Shown piece by piece: positions 1 to 10,606 of a stretch of 64,000 nucleotides of DNA. This DNA comes from Eukaryota sp. TZLM1-RC (lineage: Eukaryota; Metamonada: BaSk clade): assembly GCA_040285825.1 (NCBI GenBank), contig JAUPSS010000012.1, forward strand, positions 124,001 through 188,000, written 5' to 3'. Under the pieces are notes generated by a model. The model was not told the DNA's origin. It did no database searches and was given only the letters and a program-made list of their open reading frames with translations. Position numbers and translations under genes: made by a program. The stretch's first letter is position 1, and each line of letters opens with the position of its first letter.

Positions 1-730
1 CTGAATCAATAAGACTCTTCCTCACCGAAGAAATGACATCTCCAGGATCAGAGCGACGTATTTTAAGCACACGTTCAATGACAGAAAGCTCAGGAGCAGT
101 AGTGTCAAGACCAGTGAATGCTGACCAATCATTGGCGACAAGACCTGCACCAATGACATCAGAACCCATATTGACTGTACCTGCCATGAGGGGAACCTGT
201 ATGAGTGTTGAGAGTTCATTGAGCTCTTGAACAGAGACCATTGGATGAACAATACCTCCTTGGTTTGTGAAAACACAATATGAACCAACGAGAGCTTGTC
301 CTCCAACGGACTGTCTAAAGACTTCCACTCCGAGGACGTCTTGTATGATTTCTTCTGTCTCACGGTCAATATCGGCATGGACTAGGGCGACATGGTCGTT
401 ACAAGCTATAATGTTACCTAGAGCGGAGAGACGCTCTTCAACACGTTGTACAACAATAGGGTCTGGCAAAGAGTTTCTGAGGTCCCGTAGTTCTTGGTCA
501 GTGGTAGTGCTCGGCACAATAAGACCATTCTTATTACCAACAGTTAGTCTTCCAATAATTCTGGTGCCACCAATAGTAGTGTGAATGACAGGTATGTCGT
601 CAGATAGTTCAGACTCAAAAACAGAGTAGAAGTTTTCGCAATCAGTGACACCGACAAGACAATACTTGTTAGTAAGTCTGGAGAAGACGCCTACTTCATT
701 GCTATTTTCAAATTGAAGACGGGATGCCAT
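1..730 (-). CDS. EIF6: Eukaryotic translation initiation factor 6 (3' end cut by window edge)
   Basis: eIF6 binds the 60S ribosomal subunit, keeps it from joining 40S prematurely, and is needed for 60S biogenesis. The minus strand reads without a stop from an ATG at 728-730 to the window edge, giving 243 residues; the family is about 245, so only the last residues are missing. The start [16 protein letters not shown] and segments such as GLIVPSTT (residues 69-76) and [12 protein letters not shown] (111-122) are typical of the five-repeat pentein fold. No intron is needed. The frame runs off the window, so an ORF search requiring a stop would miss it. Identification is firm. Confidence 0.95.
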   Translation of the reverse strand, partial: MASRLQFENSNEVGVFSRLTNKYCLVGVTDCENFYSVFESELSDDIPVIHTTIGGTRIIGRLTVGNKNGLIVPSTTTDQELRDLRNSLPDPIVVQRVEERLSALGNIIACNDHVALVHADIDRETEEIIQDVLGVEVFRQSVGGQALVGSYCVFTNQGGIVHPMVSVQELNELSTLIQVPLMAGTVNMGSDVIGAGLVANDWSAFTGLDTTAPELSVIERVLKIRRSDPGDVISSVRKSLIDS

Positions 731-974
731 TGTTGTATTGAGAGAAGTAAAAAAAATTGAGAAAATTTCTCTAGACATTACTCACAGATCAAATAACCCA
801 TCATTTATCCAATTAATTCAGTGGTGACATTTGCATTGTTGTAAGGTGATTTCTGATCTTGCACAGTGGTCAATTTTGTAAAAGTAGAGCATGATCTTTG
901 GTAGCAACAAATAAAATTTAATGGCTTCTACATAACTTTTTTTTGACCTGACACAATTTTATTCATTTAATAAG

Positions 975-1497
975 AAAAATGAAAACAAGAAATACACAAC
1001 TAAAACTCCACATCCTCAAAACCAACATCCCCTACATCAAAACAATTAATTGCCAAAGATTCAGAAAATTTCCCAAAAGAAGAGAGTGAATCAGAAATTA
1101 GTTTTACCTTTCCCTTAAAAATGGAACATACAACCCTGTTTTGCCAGTAAACACGATTGAAAATTCTTCCAGTTCTTTCCTTTACAAGTACAACAAAATC
1201 CTCAAGGAAAGCCTCAAGGAAAGATCCCAGCAAAGAAAAAACAAAGGGACATAAATTATATTGGGCATGAGAATTTTCATTAACTGAGGAAATGGGTTTC
1301 GCATATTTTGCAATTTTATATTTTTCGCCAGCAAAAAGAGGATTATTTACATCTGAGTTAATGAAATGTTAGTTAGAAGAATTACAAGGGTCAATAGACA
1401 TGGCGTCCAAAATAGTAAAACTACCATTCAAACCGGGAACAACTAGATCACCTCTTGTCAGACCCATAGAAGCTCTGTTGTAACGCGTACTATCAAT
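975..1497 (-). mobile_element. LINE-A 3'-end fragment
   Basis: On the minus strand this is the 3' end of the element seen almost complete at 61-64 kb and again at 37.2-38.6 kb. It encodes the C-terminal stretch ending GFEDVEF, then an AT-rich tail. Reading frames are broken (ORF 1000-1233 covers only the last 77 residues). It abuts a LINE-B fragment, so the two probably represent an old nested insertion. I could not find a clear target-site duplication. Confidence 0.8.
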
Positions 1498-1539
1498 ATT
1501 GGGATAAAGCAGGATTTTGCTTAAAAGTTCTGGAACTAG

Positions 1540-1900
1540 GTGGCTATTGTTGTTTTTCCTTTTTCTTTTAATAAAAATTGATTAATATGAATATTCAAAA
1601 ATAATCTCATTTTTGTTATAAACGCTTCCTTATTAGCACACAGTCGAAATCTTCGTGGTACAATGGTTACAAACAGTGAAGAATCTGATGACTGATTTTC
1701 ACAAACACCCTTTTCCAATAATAATGAGTGGAGATCTTGATTTTAAACAGCCAGGCTATATATATATATATATTATAAAGATGATTTTCATACATTCCAG
1801 CCAATCGCTGCTGTAATGATCGAAGAGTGTATTTCAAATTTTAATAATTCTATTCAGGAATAATACCATTGAATGATTTGGGAAAGCATCAGTGGTGAAA
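1540..1900 (-). mobile_element. LINE-B fragment, degraded
   Basis: The minus strand resembles the middle of LINE-B: the LLLEKGVCEN and VTIVPRRF segments are readable in the ORF at 1536-1718, and up to about 1900 one can follow the region preceding them with mismatches and indels. A short (TA)n run lies at about 1760-1780. This is a dead remnant. Confidence 0.7.
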
Positions 1901-2239
1901 CAAAAAATTTCCTTCTGACCCTTTGGTCCACTGTAATTACACAAGACAAATCGCAAATGATTAATGAAGAAATATCATCATTCTGGATTCAACCAAGATC
2001 AATCAGATTGAAAATCAAAAAAAATATGAACCGATATAATGAACTTAAAATTGGACATCAAGACATTTACTTTTCTATAGTTTGGTAAAATCAATTTCAT
2101 GAAATGGAGATTGCTTCTGTTAAACAACAACAATTGTTTAAAATTTGTTCAAAGCTGGTCAAAAATGTTATATGTATGAAATTCAAGCAAAAAGATTATA
2201 AAATTTACATAATAAAAGGCTAAAGAGACAAAAAACAAA

Positions 2240-2830
2240 TTATAAATAAGAAATGCCTTCAGTGAAAAAATATCCACGAGGATGATTACAAGCAGGACAA
2301 ATTTCAGGAGCCTCCTCAGCATAATGAATGTGACCACAGTTGGAGCAAACCCAATATAAAGGAGTAGGGGAGGTATATAACTCGTTGGACTGCAACTTTT
2401 TGAGGAAGTAAGTGAATCTCTTTCCGTGGTATTCCTCAGCCTTCGCGATGGCTTCGAAAAGGGCAGCGATTTCAGGGAATCCTTCAGATCGAGCAGTAGC
2501 AGCTGCGTCAATATAAGCAACGCTATACTCATGTGTTTCCCCCTCAATAGCATCCTTCAGATTAGTGATAGTATCAGCTACGCGTGCTTTTCCAGGAACA
2601 GAGGCAGGGAAAGTGTTCGTGATGGTTACTTCACCTCCTTGTAAAGCACCATAGAATTGATTGGCATGTTGCCTTTCCATTCCGGCAGTTTCAGCGAAAA
2701 GCTTTCCAATGAACTGATGACCCTCCTTGGAGGCGGCTTTGCCAAACAGTTCGTATCTATGGGCAGCTACCGATTCATTAACGAAACTAGTAATGAGATT
2801 CTTTTCAGTTTGGGTTCCAGTGAGTGACAT
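2240..2830 (-). CDS. Rubrerythrin (diiron peroxidase with rubredoxin domain)
   Basis: Rubrerythrins reduce hydrogen peroxide with a ferritin-like diiron centre fed by a rubredoxin-type Fe(Cys)4 site. I start at the ATG at 2828-2830 (MSLTGTQTEK); the longer frame begins at a non-ATG codon. The 196-residue protein has the diiron ligand segments ESVAAHRYELF (19-29), ETAGMERQH (47-55), GETHEY (97-102) and AEEYHGKRF (131-139), then a rubredoxin module with CSNC (162-165) and CPAC (178-181). There is no targeting signal and no intron. Rubrerythrins are mainly prokaryotic, and their presence in some protists is usually attributed to lateral transfer; that origin is an inference here. Confidence 0.95.
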   Translation of the reverse strand: MSLTGTQTEKNLITSFVNESVAAHRYELFGKAASKEGHQFIGKLFAETAGMERQHANQFYGALQGGEVTITNTFPASVPGKARVADTITNLKDAIEGETHEYSVAYIDAAATARSEGFPEIAALFEAIAKAEEYHGKRFTYFLKKLQSNELYTSPTPLYWVCSNCGHIHYAEEAPEICPACNHPRGYFFTEGISYL

Positions 2831-2880
2831 GTTGTTTAAATGATGATTAAAGGTTTCCGTAATCGCAAATAACAAAACGA

Positions 2881-4106
2881 CAGCTCATCGGTGATGAGTC
2901 ATCACATTTTTCAATTAAATAATAAACCATTTGTCCCATTAAAAATCAATGTGAAATACTGAACTTGCAACACCTTGAAATACACCGCCCAGGGTGTATC
3001 TCTATCATTCTATCCCATCAAACAACTATATACGGGATTCTCTAGCAGAAAGACGCAATACGAGCAATTGAGAGCCTGAAATGCCAATTCTTTACATGGT
3101 TTTCATTTAAGACATGGCAAAGAGTAACTTTTTCATCAACGAAATACAACTATTGACAACTATTCCTCTGACTGAAACTTCAAAAGGAAATAATTGGACG
3201 AAAAAAATCCAAATTTGAAAATAACAATTGAAGACTCTAATATTTCCAAGTGTCAATTGGAAATTACAATTACAATATATTTTTGAATTTGTTCAATTTT
3301 TCAAAGAAAAATCTGTGTATTTTCCAGTGTATTTTGTTTTTTTAAGTACGTCTACTATCTCAATGTTGTTCCGTCAATGAAGTCAACACACAAATCAGGA
3401 CTCTCTTCCTTCTTGCTTCATCCATATTTTTTGAGATAAGATTCCGATCAGTTCTTAACTCAGTCGTATCCAAAGGAAAATTTACATAATGATTTTTGTG
3501 ATAAGGTAAATCGCAGTAAAAACCATATAATCTAGGAAAGGCAGCAAGAATTCTTTCCATTTTTCTGTAATTTGTTTGTTTTAACCGCTATACGTTCAAC
3601 TCCTCCTACATAGGTTTGGCTCTGCAATCAACAAACGCACTAAATGGAAAGCATGTTGGTGTCCATTGTCCTCTTTCTAATGAGTTGAAATCTGGGAAGA
3701 AGTATTTTTTGGCGAATACTTTAGCCCCAAACTCTAGAATAGAAGTATTCAAAAATATGGGAAATTGATACAGCTAACTTCACTCAACTTAAAATCACAA
3801 AACCCATATCAATTCCTTGGTCTGAAAGGGGTCTTCTCAAAACAGTGTTCGGTGGTGCGATGGTGCGCTCAGTGCAAAACACATTTTATTAGTACGTGTC
3901 CAATAATCGACATTTATAATTCAAGATATAATGTTGAATCAGCAAATCTAAATCTGTGAAACAATTATTACAAACTGAATTGTGGACACAAAAACTTTTG
4001 TACTTGGTTATCAATTAAATTAATCTCATTCAAGAAGTCAGTGGACAATTCGTTCAAATCTTGGTCAAGTGCGTACTTGAACCGCTGGTGAACCGATCCG
4101 TTAGGA
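2881..4106. other. Intergenic, no gene recognised
   Basis: About 1.2 kb of AT-rich sequence between rubrerythrin and a LINE-B copy. Only short frames of 64-66 codons occur (for example 3360-3560 on the minus strand), and none shows a recognisable motif. I see no RNA gene. Confidence 0.6.
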
Positions 4107-6036
4107 ATTCTTTTGTTTTGTTTGGCCATTCATCGTATTTTACTGCAAATTCAGGAGATGTTCCCTTCACTAAAAATGATTACATATATGGATGATGTTG
4201 TGCTTATTGGTGATTTAAATATTGTGAAACAAGCAACTGTATGTTTTAAAGAATTATTTACCAAAATTGGTCTTCGGCTTAATTTATTTAAATGTGTTTT
4301 GTTATCGAATTCTCCAGTTTCCACAATAGTTGATGGTATTGAAATTCAAGCCAAATTATATTCAATTGATGCTATTCGTCATTTGTGTTCGTTTCTAGGA
4401 AATAATGATGAAATTACCAAAAAATTGTTCGAAAAGTTGAAGTCAATTTCTGACAAAATTGACCGAATGATGAATTTAGATATAAAATAACACATCAAAT
4501 TTACCATTATAAGACTGTGTTTTAGTTCCAATTTTAATCATATATTTCGATCTACAAATCCTCTCGTCACTAGACCTTTGGCTCAAAAGTTTAATGAGTT
4601 ACGTGCAAAAGTTCTGTCTCAATTACTGGGATGTAAAATGTTTCAAATTCCAGATCATGCTTACCTTAGTCCACATTATGGTGGTTTAGGGTGGACGAAG
4701 GCTTCTATTCTTACCTCATGTGCTTTTGTTGGTGGATGCAGAAATGCAATCTTTGAGTTTTCCGAAAGATTTGCAGATTGGGAAGATTTATTGATGACAA
4801 CGCAAATTTCCACTGTTTTTGCATTAAATGAAGAAATTTCAAAAATTGATGTAGAAAAATGGGGTCGATGTTTTCCCCAATCATTCAATGGCAATATTCC
4901 AAATATATAAAAAAAATAAAAATATATAATATATATAATATAATATAAGAATAATAATATATATAATATAATATATATAAAAATATAAAAATATAATATA
5001 TAAAATAAAAAAACAATATATAAAATATATATATTATATATTTATATATTTATATATAAAATATAAAAATGTTTTAAATTTGAAGTACACTCTTCGAACA
5101 TTACAGAAACGATTGACTGGAATGTATGAAAAAGATCTTTATAATAATATATGCAGCTCGGCTGTTTTAAATCAAGATCTTCACTCATGGTTATTGGAAA
5201 AGGGTGCTTGTGAAAACAAGTCGTAAGATTCTTCACTTTTTGTAACTATTGTACCACGAAGATTTGGATTGTGCGCCACTAATGAAGCATTTGTAACAAA
5301 AATGAGATTATATTTGAACATCCCCATTAATCAATTATTATCAAAAGAAAAATGTATTTGTTCGAATTGACCTCAACTCACTTTGCGCCATGCTCTGAAT
5401 TGCTCTAATTTGATAACTTATCGTTCTTCATTACATGATGCTGTTAGAGACACTGTTTTCAATATGGCACAAATTGCAAGGATATCGTGTATCAAAGAGC
5501 CCCTGCTGAAGGAAACACTTTCTCTGAATTATTTTGGTTGATGATAGAGGTGATGTATACTGTGATTGGATTGATAATTCTGAAGCTATTGTTGACTTTG
5601 TCTCATGTAATGTTGCAAATGATACTTTGGTTCACAGAAGAAAACTTAATCCTGTGGCTGCTCTAGATTTTAAAGCAAAAGAGAAACATAGAAAATATGA
5701 TAAAGATATTGAAGAGGCTAATGTCGATAGAAATACACAGCTGGTTTTTATTGCTTTCCAATGTTCGATAAATGGAAGATTATCAGTTGAAGCAGAAACT
5801 CTTTTGAATGACTTCCAAAAAATGGTGCAAGAAAAGACAATGAAAAGATTTGATGTTTTTTTATGGCGTTCACGGCTTCAATTTGCCATTATTAATAGAT
5901 TACCACGGTTTTTCAATCGAATAAGAGAAGATTTTGTAGAGGAAATCTTGGTTCAATGATAGTCGTCCCATTAATTATGACTTTATTTTGTTGAGTGTGC
6001 AGGTTCAATAAATATATTATTTGTTAATAAATATAA
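4107..6036 (+). mobile_element. LINE-B copy, 5'-truncated and decayed
   Basis: The copy starts inside the reverse transcriptase at the LFCLAIH segment, just before the catalytic YMDD (in the ORF at 4113-4490), and continues through the HYGGLGWTK block (4578-4910) and the endonuclease-like end (5534-5959, ending DFVEEILVQ). The 3' terminus is the family signature of a TTCAATAAATAT-type tail. It carries frameshifts, stops and an inserted 170-bp AT tract. The 5' start inside the gene with an intact 3' end is what target-primed reverse transcription produces. Confidence 0.85.
4899..5068. repeat. AT-only low-complexity tract inside LINE-B
   Basis: About 170 bp consisting almost only of A and T (ATATAATATA, AAATATAAAA units) replaces a few bases of the LINE-B reading frame between the segments encoding NGNIP and NVLNLK. 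Other copies have no such tract, so it expanded or inserted after integration. Confidence 0.8.
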
Positions 6037-6104
6037 TGATTCAACTTCACATTCCAGAATTCTCAACGGGTTACTACTATTTGACTTTAGTGTGCTGCTA
6101 GCCG

Positions 6105-7436
6105 ATGTCACTCATCCCATATTCATCTGATGAGGAAGACACTGCCATCGTCAAGTCTTCTGACACATCCACCCCTTTCGATCACATTCCTGTTAAAGCT
6201 TTGCTCAACATTGCAGGCACTGTATCAAAGCATACACTTTCAGAAAAATCTTTCAAACGCCTCTACTATGAGGAACTAAAACAACAACGATTAGCCAAAT
6301 CCAATCCCCCGGACACCACTATATCTGCTCCCTACACCACCACACTCTCCTCATCTACTGCCCCTCCGCTCAAACAATCCAGGACAGGACCTTCTGAAGT
6401 TCGCTGTGTTTTTCATGGAGAATCACTTACCGATTTCTTGGGTCGTTCTTGGCTCTCCACCTCTATACCCCAACCTCCTACTTCACTAGTGACACCCTCT
6501 AATTTAAAACAAAGTCTTGTACTTGATGAAAAACCCTCTTTCGTCTCTTGGATTCCTAACACTATGTTGGTTCTCGTTTGTTTTTCCTATCATTTGGAGG
6601 TATATGACGTCAGGAATAGGTCAAAAATGGTCAAAATGATGACGTGCTACTTTCCTTTTATGATTGCTCATGTTTTGTGTTTTGGAAACTTTCTTGTTGC
6701 CGCATCGTTGGACTCAATCATTTTGATTGATTTGGCAGTTGCTGAAATAATTAATCAAAAACAATTTGATGGTTTGATCTCTTCTGTTGGACACTCAAAT
6801 ATTGATCCTGTAAGTTTGTATGTAGCTTTGGGAGAAGAGCTCAATGAATACCAAATACCAAATTTTCAACTTGTCACCACTTTGATTGAGGATCATGGCA
6901 AACCACTTCAAAATATTCGCCACTTGCCACCAAATTTAGCATCCTGTGAATCAAGGAGAGAATTCTTACTTACATTCTCAAATAATGGAATCCTGGTAAT
7001 TAGAACTAGAAATGATTTAAATAATTGGACTTTTTTCAAAACAATAAATACTTCGTCTCTGAGCAAAAGATCAATATCAGCAACGAGTCTTTTGATTTCT
7101 CCCGACTTTTCCCAGTTTTTCTTGACAATTCCTGAAATGGGGGTCGAGAAGAGCTCAAATTATGAAATTTTTGCGTATAATGTTTCAAAATTGACTGAAA
7201 AGAGAGACAAATATCGACAATCAAAAATTAAATCAACAGGATTGATTACACCTTCTCATTCAAGCGATGTTTTGTATTCTGCTCTGGATAATCAACTACT
7301 GGTGATAAGCACCATTAAGTTTAAGCCAATCAGACTGCTTAAGAGCATAGGGAAGGTCGTGGGGGTCGAATCACATCATCAGTTGCCTTTTTTGGCTGTG
7401 ATTAGTCAATCAGAATTAGGTATTTATGGACCTTGA
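6105..7436 (+). CDS. Divergent Prp17/CDC40-like WD-repeat splicing factor
   Basis: Prp17/CDC40 is a WD40 protein of the second step of splicing. The 443-residue frame opens with MSLIPYSSDEED, like the acidic start of Prp17 proteins, and has FHGESLTDFLGRSWLS (about residues 103-118), matching the conserved segment before the propeller that in Prp17 contains YQGRS. The rest is a weak beta-propeller-like series ending HHQLPFLAVISQSELGIYGP, but classical GH/WD dipeptides are nearly absent. Length fits short Prp17 members. The ATG is preceded by TAGCCG. Assignment rests on the N-terminal motifs and is moderate; another WD40 family is possible. Confidence 0.6.
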   Translation: MSLIPYSSDEEDTAIVKSSDTSTPFDHIPVKALLNIAGTVSKHTLSEKSFKRLYYEELKQQRLAKSNPPDTTISAPYTTTLSSSTAPPLKQSRTGPSEVRCVFHGESLTDFLGRSWLSTSIPQPPTSLVTPSNLKQSLVLDEKPSFVSWIPNTMLVLVCFSYHLEVYDVRNRSKMVKMMTCYFPFMIAHVLCFGNFLVAASLDSIILIDLAVAEIINQKQFDGLISSVGHSNIDPVSLYVALGEELNEYQIPNFQLVTTLIEDHGKPLQNIRHLPPNLASCESRREFLLTFSNNGILVIRTRNDLNNWTFFKTINTSSLSKRSISATSLLISPDFSQFFLTIPEMGVEKSSNYEIFAYNVSKLTEKRDKYRQSKIKSTGLITPSHSSDVLYSALDNQLLVISTIKFKPIRLLKSIGKVVGVESHHQLPFLAVISQSELGIYGP

Positions 7437-7915
7437 TTATTTTGCAAATTTTGAACAACAGTAAATTCAAAATTAACGAAAATGAATATCTGCCCAAGTT
7501 TTTTGGTTGGAGGGTTTTTTAACGACTTTTAATTAAGATTTAATTTTGACCTTTAACATTGACTTTTTTCCTTCAGTTGTGATGACTAAATAAACCCATT
7601 TTCTGATTTCAATAAAAATATTTGATTCAAAAACCGAAAAAGTTTATCCTAATTCAAATTAACGCTTTGATAATTTGAATAATGGGTTTTAGAAAATATT
7701 GGTCTTGATGTCCTTGTCTCTTATTCCGTTACAATTTTGAAGATTTGACTTGTTACTTAAATTAGCCAGACTTAATCTGAATTAAGAATGTTAAGATGAT
7801 TACAAATGGACAAATAAATAAAAAAATTTGATTTAAATTAAAACTAAAGACTAATTACATGTGAAGTTCCCTACTCAACTCTCACTCTCTTATTGTCAGG
7901 TTCACCTTCACTCTG
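7437..7915. other. Intergenic between converging genes
   Basis: AT-rich spacer between the 3' ends of the Prp17-like gene and TRM6. I see no gene; AATAAA-like polyadenylation signals are present on both strands. Confidence 0.6.
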
Positions 7916-7979
7916 AGGGTTGGGGTTAGGGTTGGGGTTAGGGTTAGGGTTGGGGTTAGGGGTTAGGGTTAGGGTTGGG
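7916..7979 (+). repeat. Interstitial telomeric repeat
   Basis: Sixty-four bases made of GGGTTA and GGGGTT units in mixed order (TTAGGG with interspersed TTGGGG variants) on the plus strand. It overlaps the 3' end of TRM6, where the complementary strand provides the codons for a Pro-Asn repeat and the stop codon. Confidence 0.95.
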
Positions 7980-9053
7980 AATTAATTCGTTTGGTACCTC
8001 TCTACTTTTATAACCGCACAAAAAGAAACCATCACCACCACCATTGCCGGGTTTGAAATTCATATCAGGCCGAGATATGCCGGGTAAAAAGACCATTGGA
8101 GTCACATTCAGTTCCTTGATAGAAAGCGATAGGGCCAGATTATACTTTTTAAATAACAACCGTAACTTGGTCAGACCGTCAATTGAGATAGACCAAAAAA
8201 CAAAGGGACTTCCAATTACCAAATGCTTCCATAATGCCAACACCAAGACCATTTCCGTAGGCGAAACAACGGCCGTGAACGAGGTTGCATTGATTGGATC
8301 CATGGAAGCAAGGGTTGCAACAGTAAAGGCCAAGGAAGGAGAGGGGTTACCAAGAAGAGAAGAGAGATGGTGACGGCAAGCAAAAGAGCTATGTGCAAAG
8401 TACACCGATCGATCGGAGCTTCGTGAGACAATTGAACCATATAAGAGTCCATCAGTTGAGTCAAAAACCAGAGCAGGGGATGTTGAATGACCAGAGTTGG
8501 AAAGGGAAAGTATATAAGAAATAGCATCAGGTGTCAAAAAACATATGCGGTCAGGTGACTTCTTGAGAAAAGAGAGACAAAGCACGTCATAGGTGACGTG
8601 ATCAATCCTGTATATTCTGCAATGTTTTCTCTTCTTTCTGGCAATGTATTTTTGCTGTGCAAAAACTGTTTTATTGGTGAAGGTTTTGCTATTCTCCACC
8701 AAGGACTGTATGATTCTGTCAGAAGGCGTGTCTGAGTCTTTGAGTTTAGCAATATCAGTTTCATTGAGGGCCTGTGCAGTTTGGTCATCATTGATGTTGA
8801 CATTTGTTTTGTCAGAGTCGAATTCAACCGATAAAGGCCATTCTGGAAGTGTAGGAGGTGGAACACGTTCAAACTTATCTTTGACTACAAGGACAAAAGA
8901 ACCAAAGGGTAGCTCTAACAGAGAAGATAACAGGGGTCTTTCTGATTTACTGATTTTGATGCGATTGTCTAAACTAATGGGATCTGTTATAAAGTAGTGG
9001 TCATCCAACCAAAGAGCTACTCGCTGGCCCTTAGATACAGTTTTTGGGAACAT
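7956..9053 (-). CDS. TRM6: tRNA (adenine58-N1)-methyltransferase non-catalytic subunit TRM6
   Basis: TRM6 (Gcd10) pairs with catalytic TRM61 to make m1A58 in tRNA. I start at the ATG at 9051-9053 (MFPKTVSKGQRVALW), since the longer frame has a non-ATG start at 9266. In the resulting 365 residues the family hallmark ENSKTFTNKTVFAQQKYIARKKRK spans residues 120-143; a degenerate Rossmann-type half follows, with the segment ALVFDSTDGLLYGS. The last residues, NELIPNPNPNP, and the TAA stop are encoded by the telomeric repeat. The protein is shorter than yeast or human TRM6 (about 480-500), mainly at the termini. Family assignment is secure. Confidence 0.85.
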   Translation of the reverse strand: MFPKTVSKGQRVALWLDDHYFITDPISLDNRIKISKSERPLLSSLLELPFGSFVLVVKDKFERVPPPTLPEWPLSVEFDSDKTNVNINDDQTAQALNETDIAKLKDSDTPSDRIIQSLVENSKTFTNKTVFAQQKYIARKKRKHCRIYRIDHVTYDVLCLSFLKKSPDRICFLTPDAISYILSLSNSGHSTSPALVFDSTDGLLYGSIVSRSSDRSVYFAHSSFACRHHLSSLLGNPSPSLAFTVATLASMDPINATSFTAVVSPTEMVLVLALWKHLVIGSPFVFWSISIDGLTKLRLLFKKYNLALSLSIKELNVTPMVFLPGISRPDMNFKPGNGGGDGFFLCGYKSREVPNELIPNPNPNP

Positions 9054-9309
9054 AAGATACTGTGATTTGCAACTCTGGTACTTAATTTCAAATTCGCAAC
9101 ACCCACCAGTTAACAACCACCTCATCTCACGCCTCCCCGTCAATGTCATATACCTTCGATTTTCTTCTATCCCATGACAATCTTCCTTCTGAAAATAAGC
9201 GCCTGTGTTGTAAATCACAGTAATAGTGCAATTAAGAATTTCCAACACTTCAACTACACTAAACACCTTGGAAATACGTTGATCAAAAGAGCTACTACTG
9301 TCTCCTTAG

Positions 9310-9830
9310 AGGTCATACACGCCTTGGCCGTTGGAATGGTTCTGGTCTAGCACCAGTGAAATGTCCACTGATTGCAATCTTCAGTTGATTTGTGGAGGCT
9401 GAGATGTCCCTAGACCAGTTGGTCTGACATCGAGAGCAATCGTACTTAGCGTTATTTACCCTTCCGTCATCATGATAGATCTTTCTATGAAAGACCTTAC
9501 ATCAATTCACTTTTGCTGAGGTCATAAACTCGTCCCCCACTATGAGGCTTACAAAGTGTTTTTGGATTTGTTTGAGCAATCTCTTTCTGGGGATTTCAAA
9601 GCTTGACGAGATGGACCACCGCCGCCATTACCGAATTAAACTATAGTGTTTTTCCTTCAGACAAGCCTTTTTGTTAATAAAACTAGTTATTTTCTTTTGC
9701 CTTCGTATGAAGAAATCAAACATGAAATTGATACGAAATTTTTTGATTGTATATTGATTTTCTATCGACTTTGACATAGAATAGAGTTCATCCCTAACTA
9801 CATCATAAACTTTTGGTCAAAAAATCAAAC
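9310..9830 (-). pseudogene. Fanzor (eukaryotic TnpB-like) nuclease relic 1
   Basis: Just upstream of TRM6, the minus strand carries in order: FFIRRQKKITSFINKK, FGNGGGGPSRQALKSP, VGDEFMTSAK, CSRC-x3-WSRDISAS and TGARPEPFQRP. This order matches the C-terminal half of Fanzor/TnpB RNA-guided nucleases: arginine-rich helix, RuvC-II region, DExxTS with zinc finger, RuvC-III WxRD, and the terminal RP motif. At least two frameshifts and a TGA stop (after TSAKVN) break it, and one expected zinc-finger cysteine is Val. The final RuvC aspartate (in SRD) is intact. No N-terminal half was found. The call rests on motif order, without a database search. Confidence 0.7.
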
Positions 9831-10606
9831 AGTTTTTTGAAAATGGATGGAATCAATTTCCCTTACATCAATAAAAGAACTTTGTTCCCAATTTAATCTA
9901 GGTTCCAGTGTTTTTTCTTTGCTCGGTTTTTTAGGTAAGTCTGCGGTGAAATTTTTAAAATTAAATTTTCTAAATTATTACTTTCAGGTGATGTAAAACT
10001 CAATTTATTGTTCGAAACAATCAAATATTATTTACTTCTTCACTAATGATTTGCTTGTTTCAATTCCTTGTAATGCTTCAATAATTTGTGCCTCACAATT
10101 TAAGTTTTCAATGGATTCATTCAATTTTATTCTGAAATTGTTGGATTATTTTTACTAACTGATACAGGTAAAGTAATGTTTTATCTTAAATAACTGAGAT
10201 TCAGTGAATTTCACTTAAGTTACTGATAGGACATAAAAATGGTTACAGTTCATCACTTGAATACGCATTATTGCTTGGAGTACATCTTGACTTAGAGTGT
10301 AGGAGAACAATTATTTTATGTGACAAAAATACAATACTGCCTATCAAACCTTCTTTTGATAATATTTATTTATTAAAAAACTTGGAAATTAACATCTAAA
10401 TAATCCATCTCTCCCAAAACACAACAATCAGATGAACTCTCTTATAGTGAGACCCAAGAGAATGCAGATTTTTTTCTTTTTTGCTGACAATACAAAAAGC
10501 GTTCCAAAAAAATCTTGTAATATTTTTTATTTTTTATTTTTATTTTTAATTTTTAATAATTTTTATGTACAATTTAATTCCTGAAAAGAACCCTTTTCCA
10601 AAAATT
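9831..10606. other. Intergenic, no gene recognised
   Basis: AT-rich spacer between the Fanzor relic and the 3' end of the first Hsp70-like gene. Short coding-like stretches near 9850-10160 on the plus strand are broken by stops and match nothing I recognise. Confidence 0.5.

Noticed and set aside
22-584. Frames on both strands over the eIF6 gene
   Set aside because: They are shadows of the eIF6 reading frame, which itself lacks a stop within the window.
9900-9990. Possible intron GTAAGTCTGC...ACTTTCAG
   Set aside because: Flanking sequence matches no known protein, and the last ten bases do not fit the intron module.
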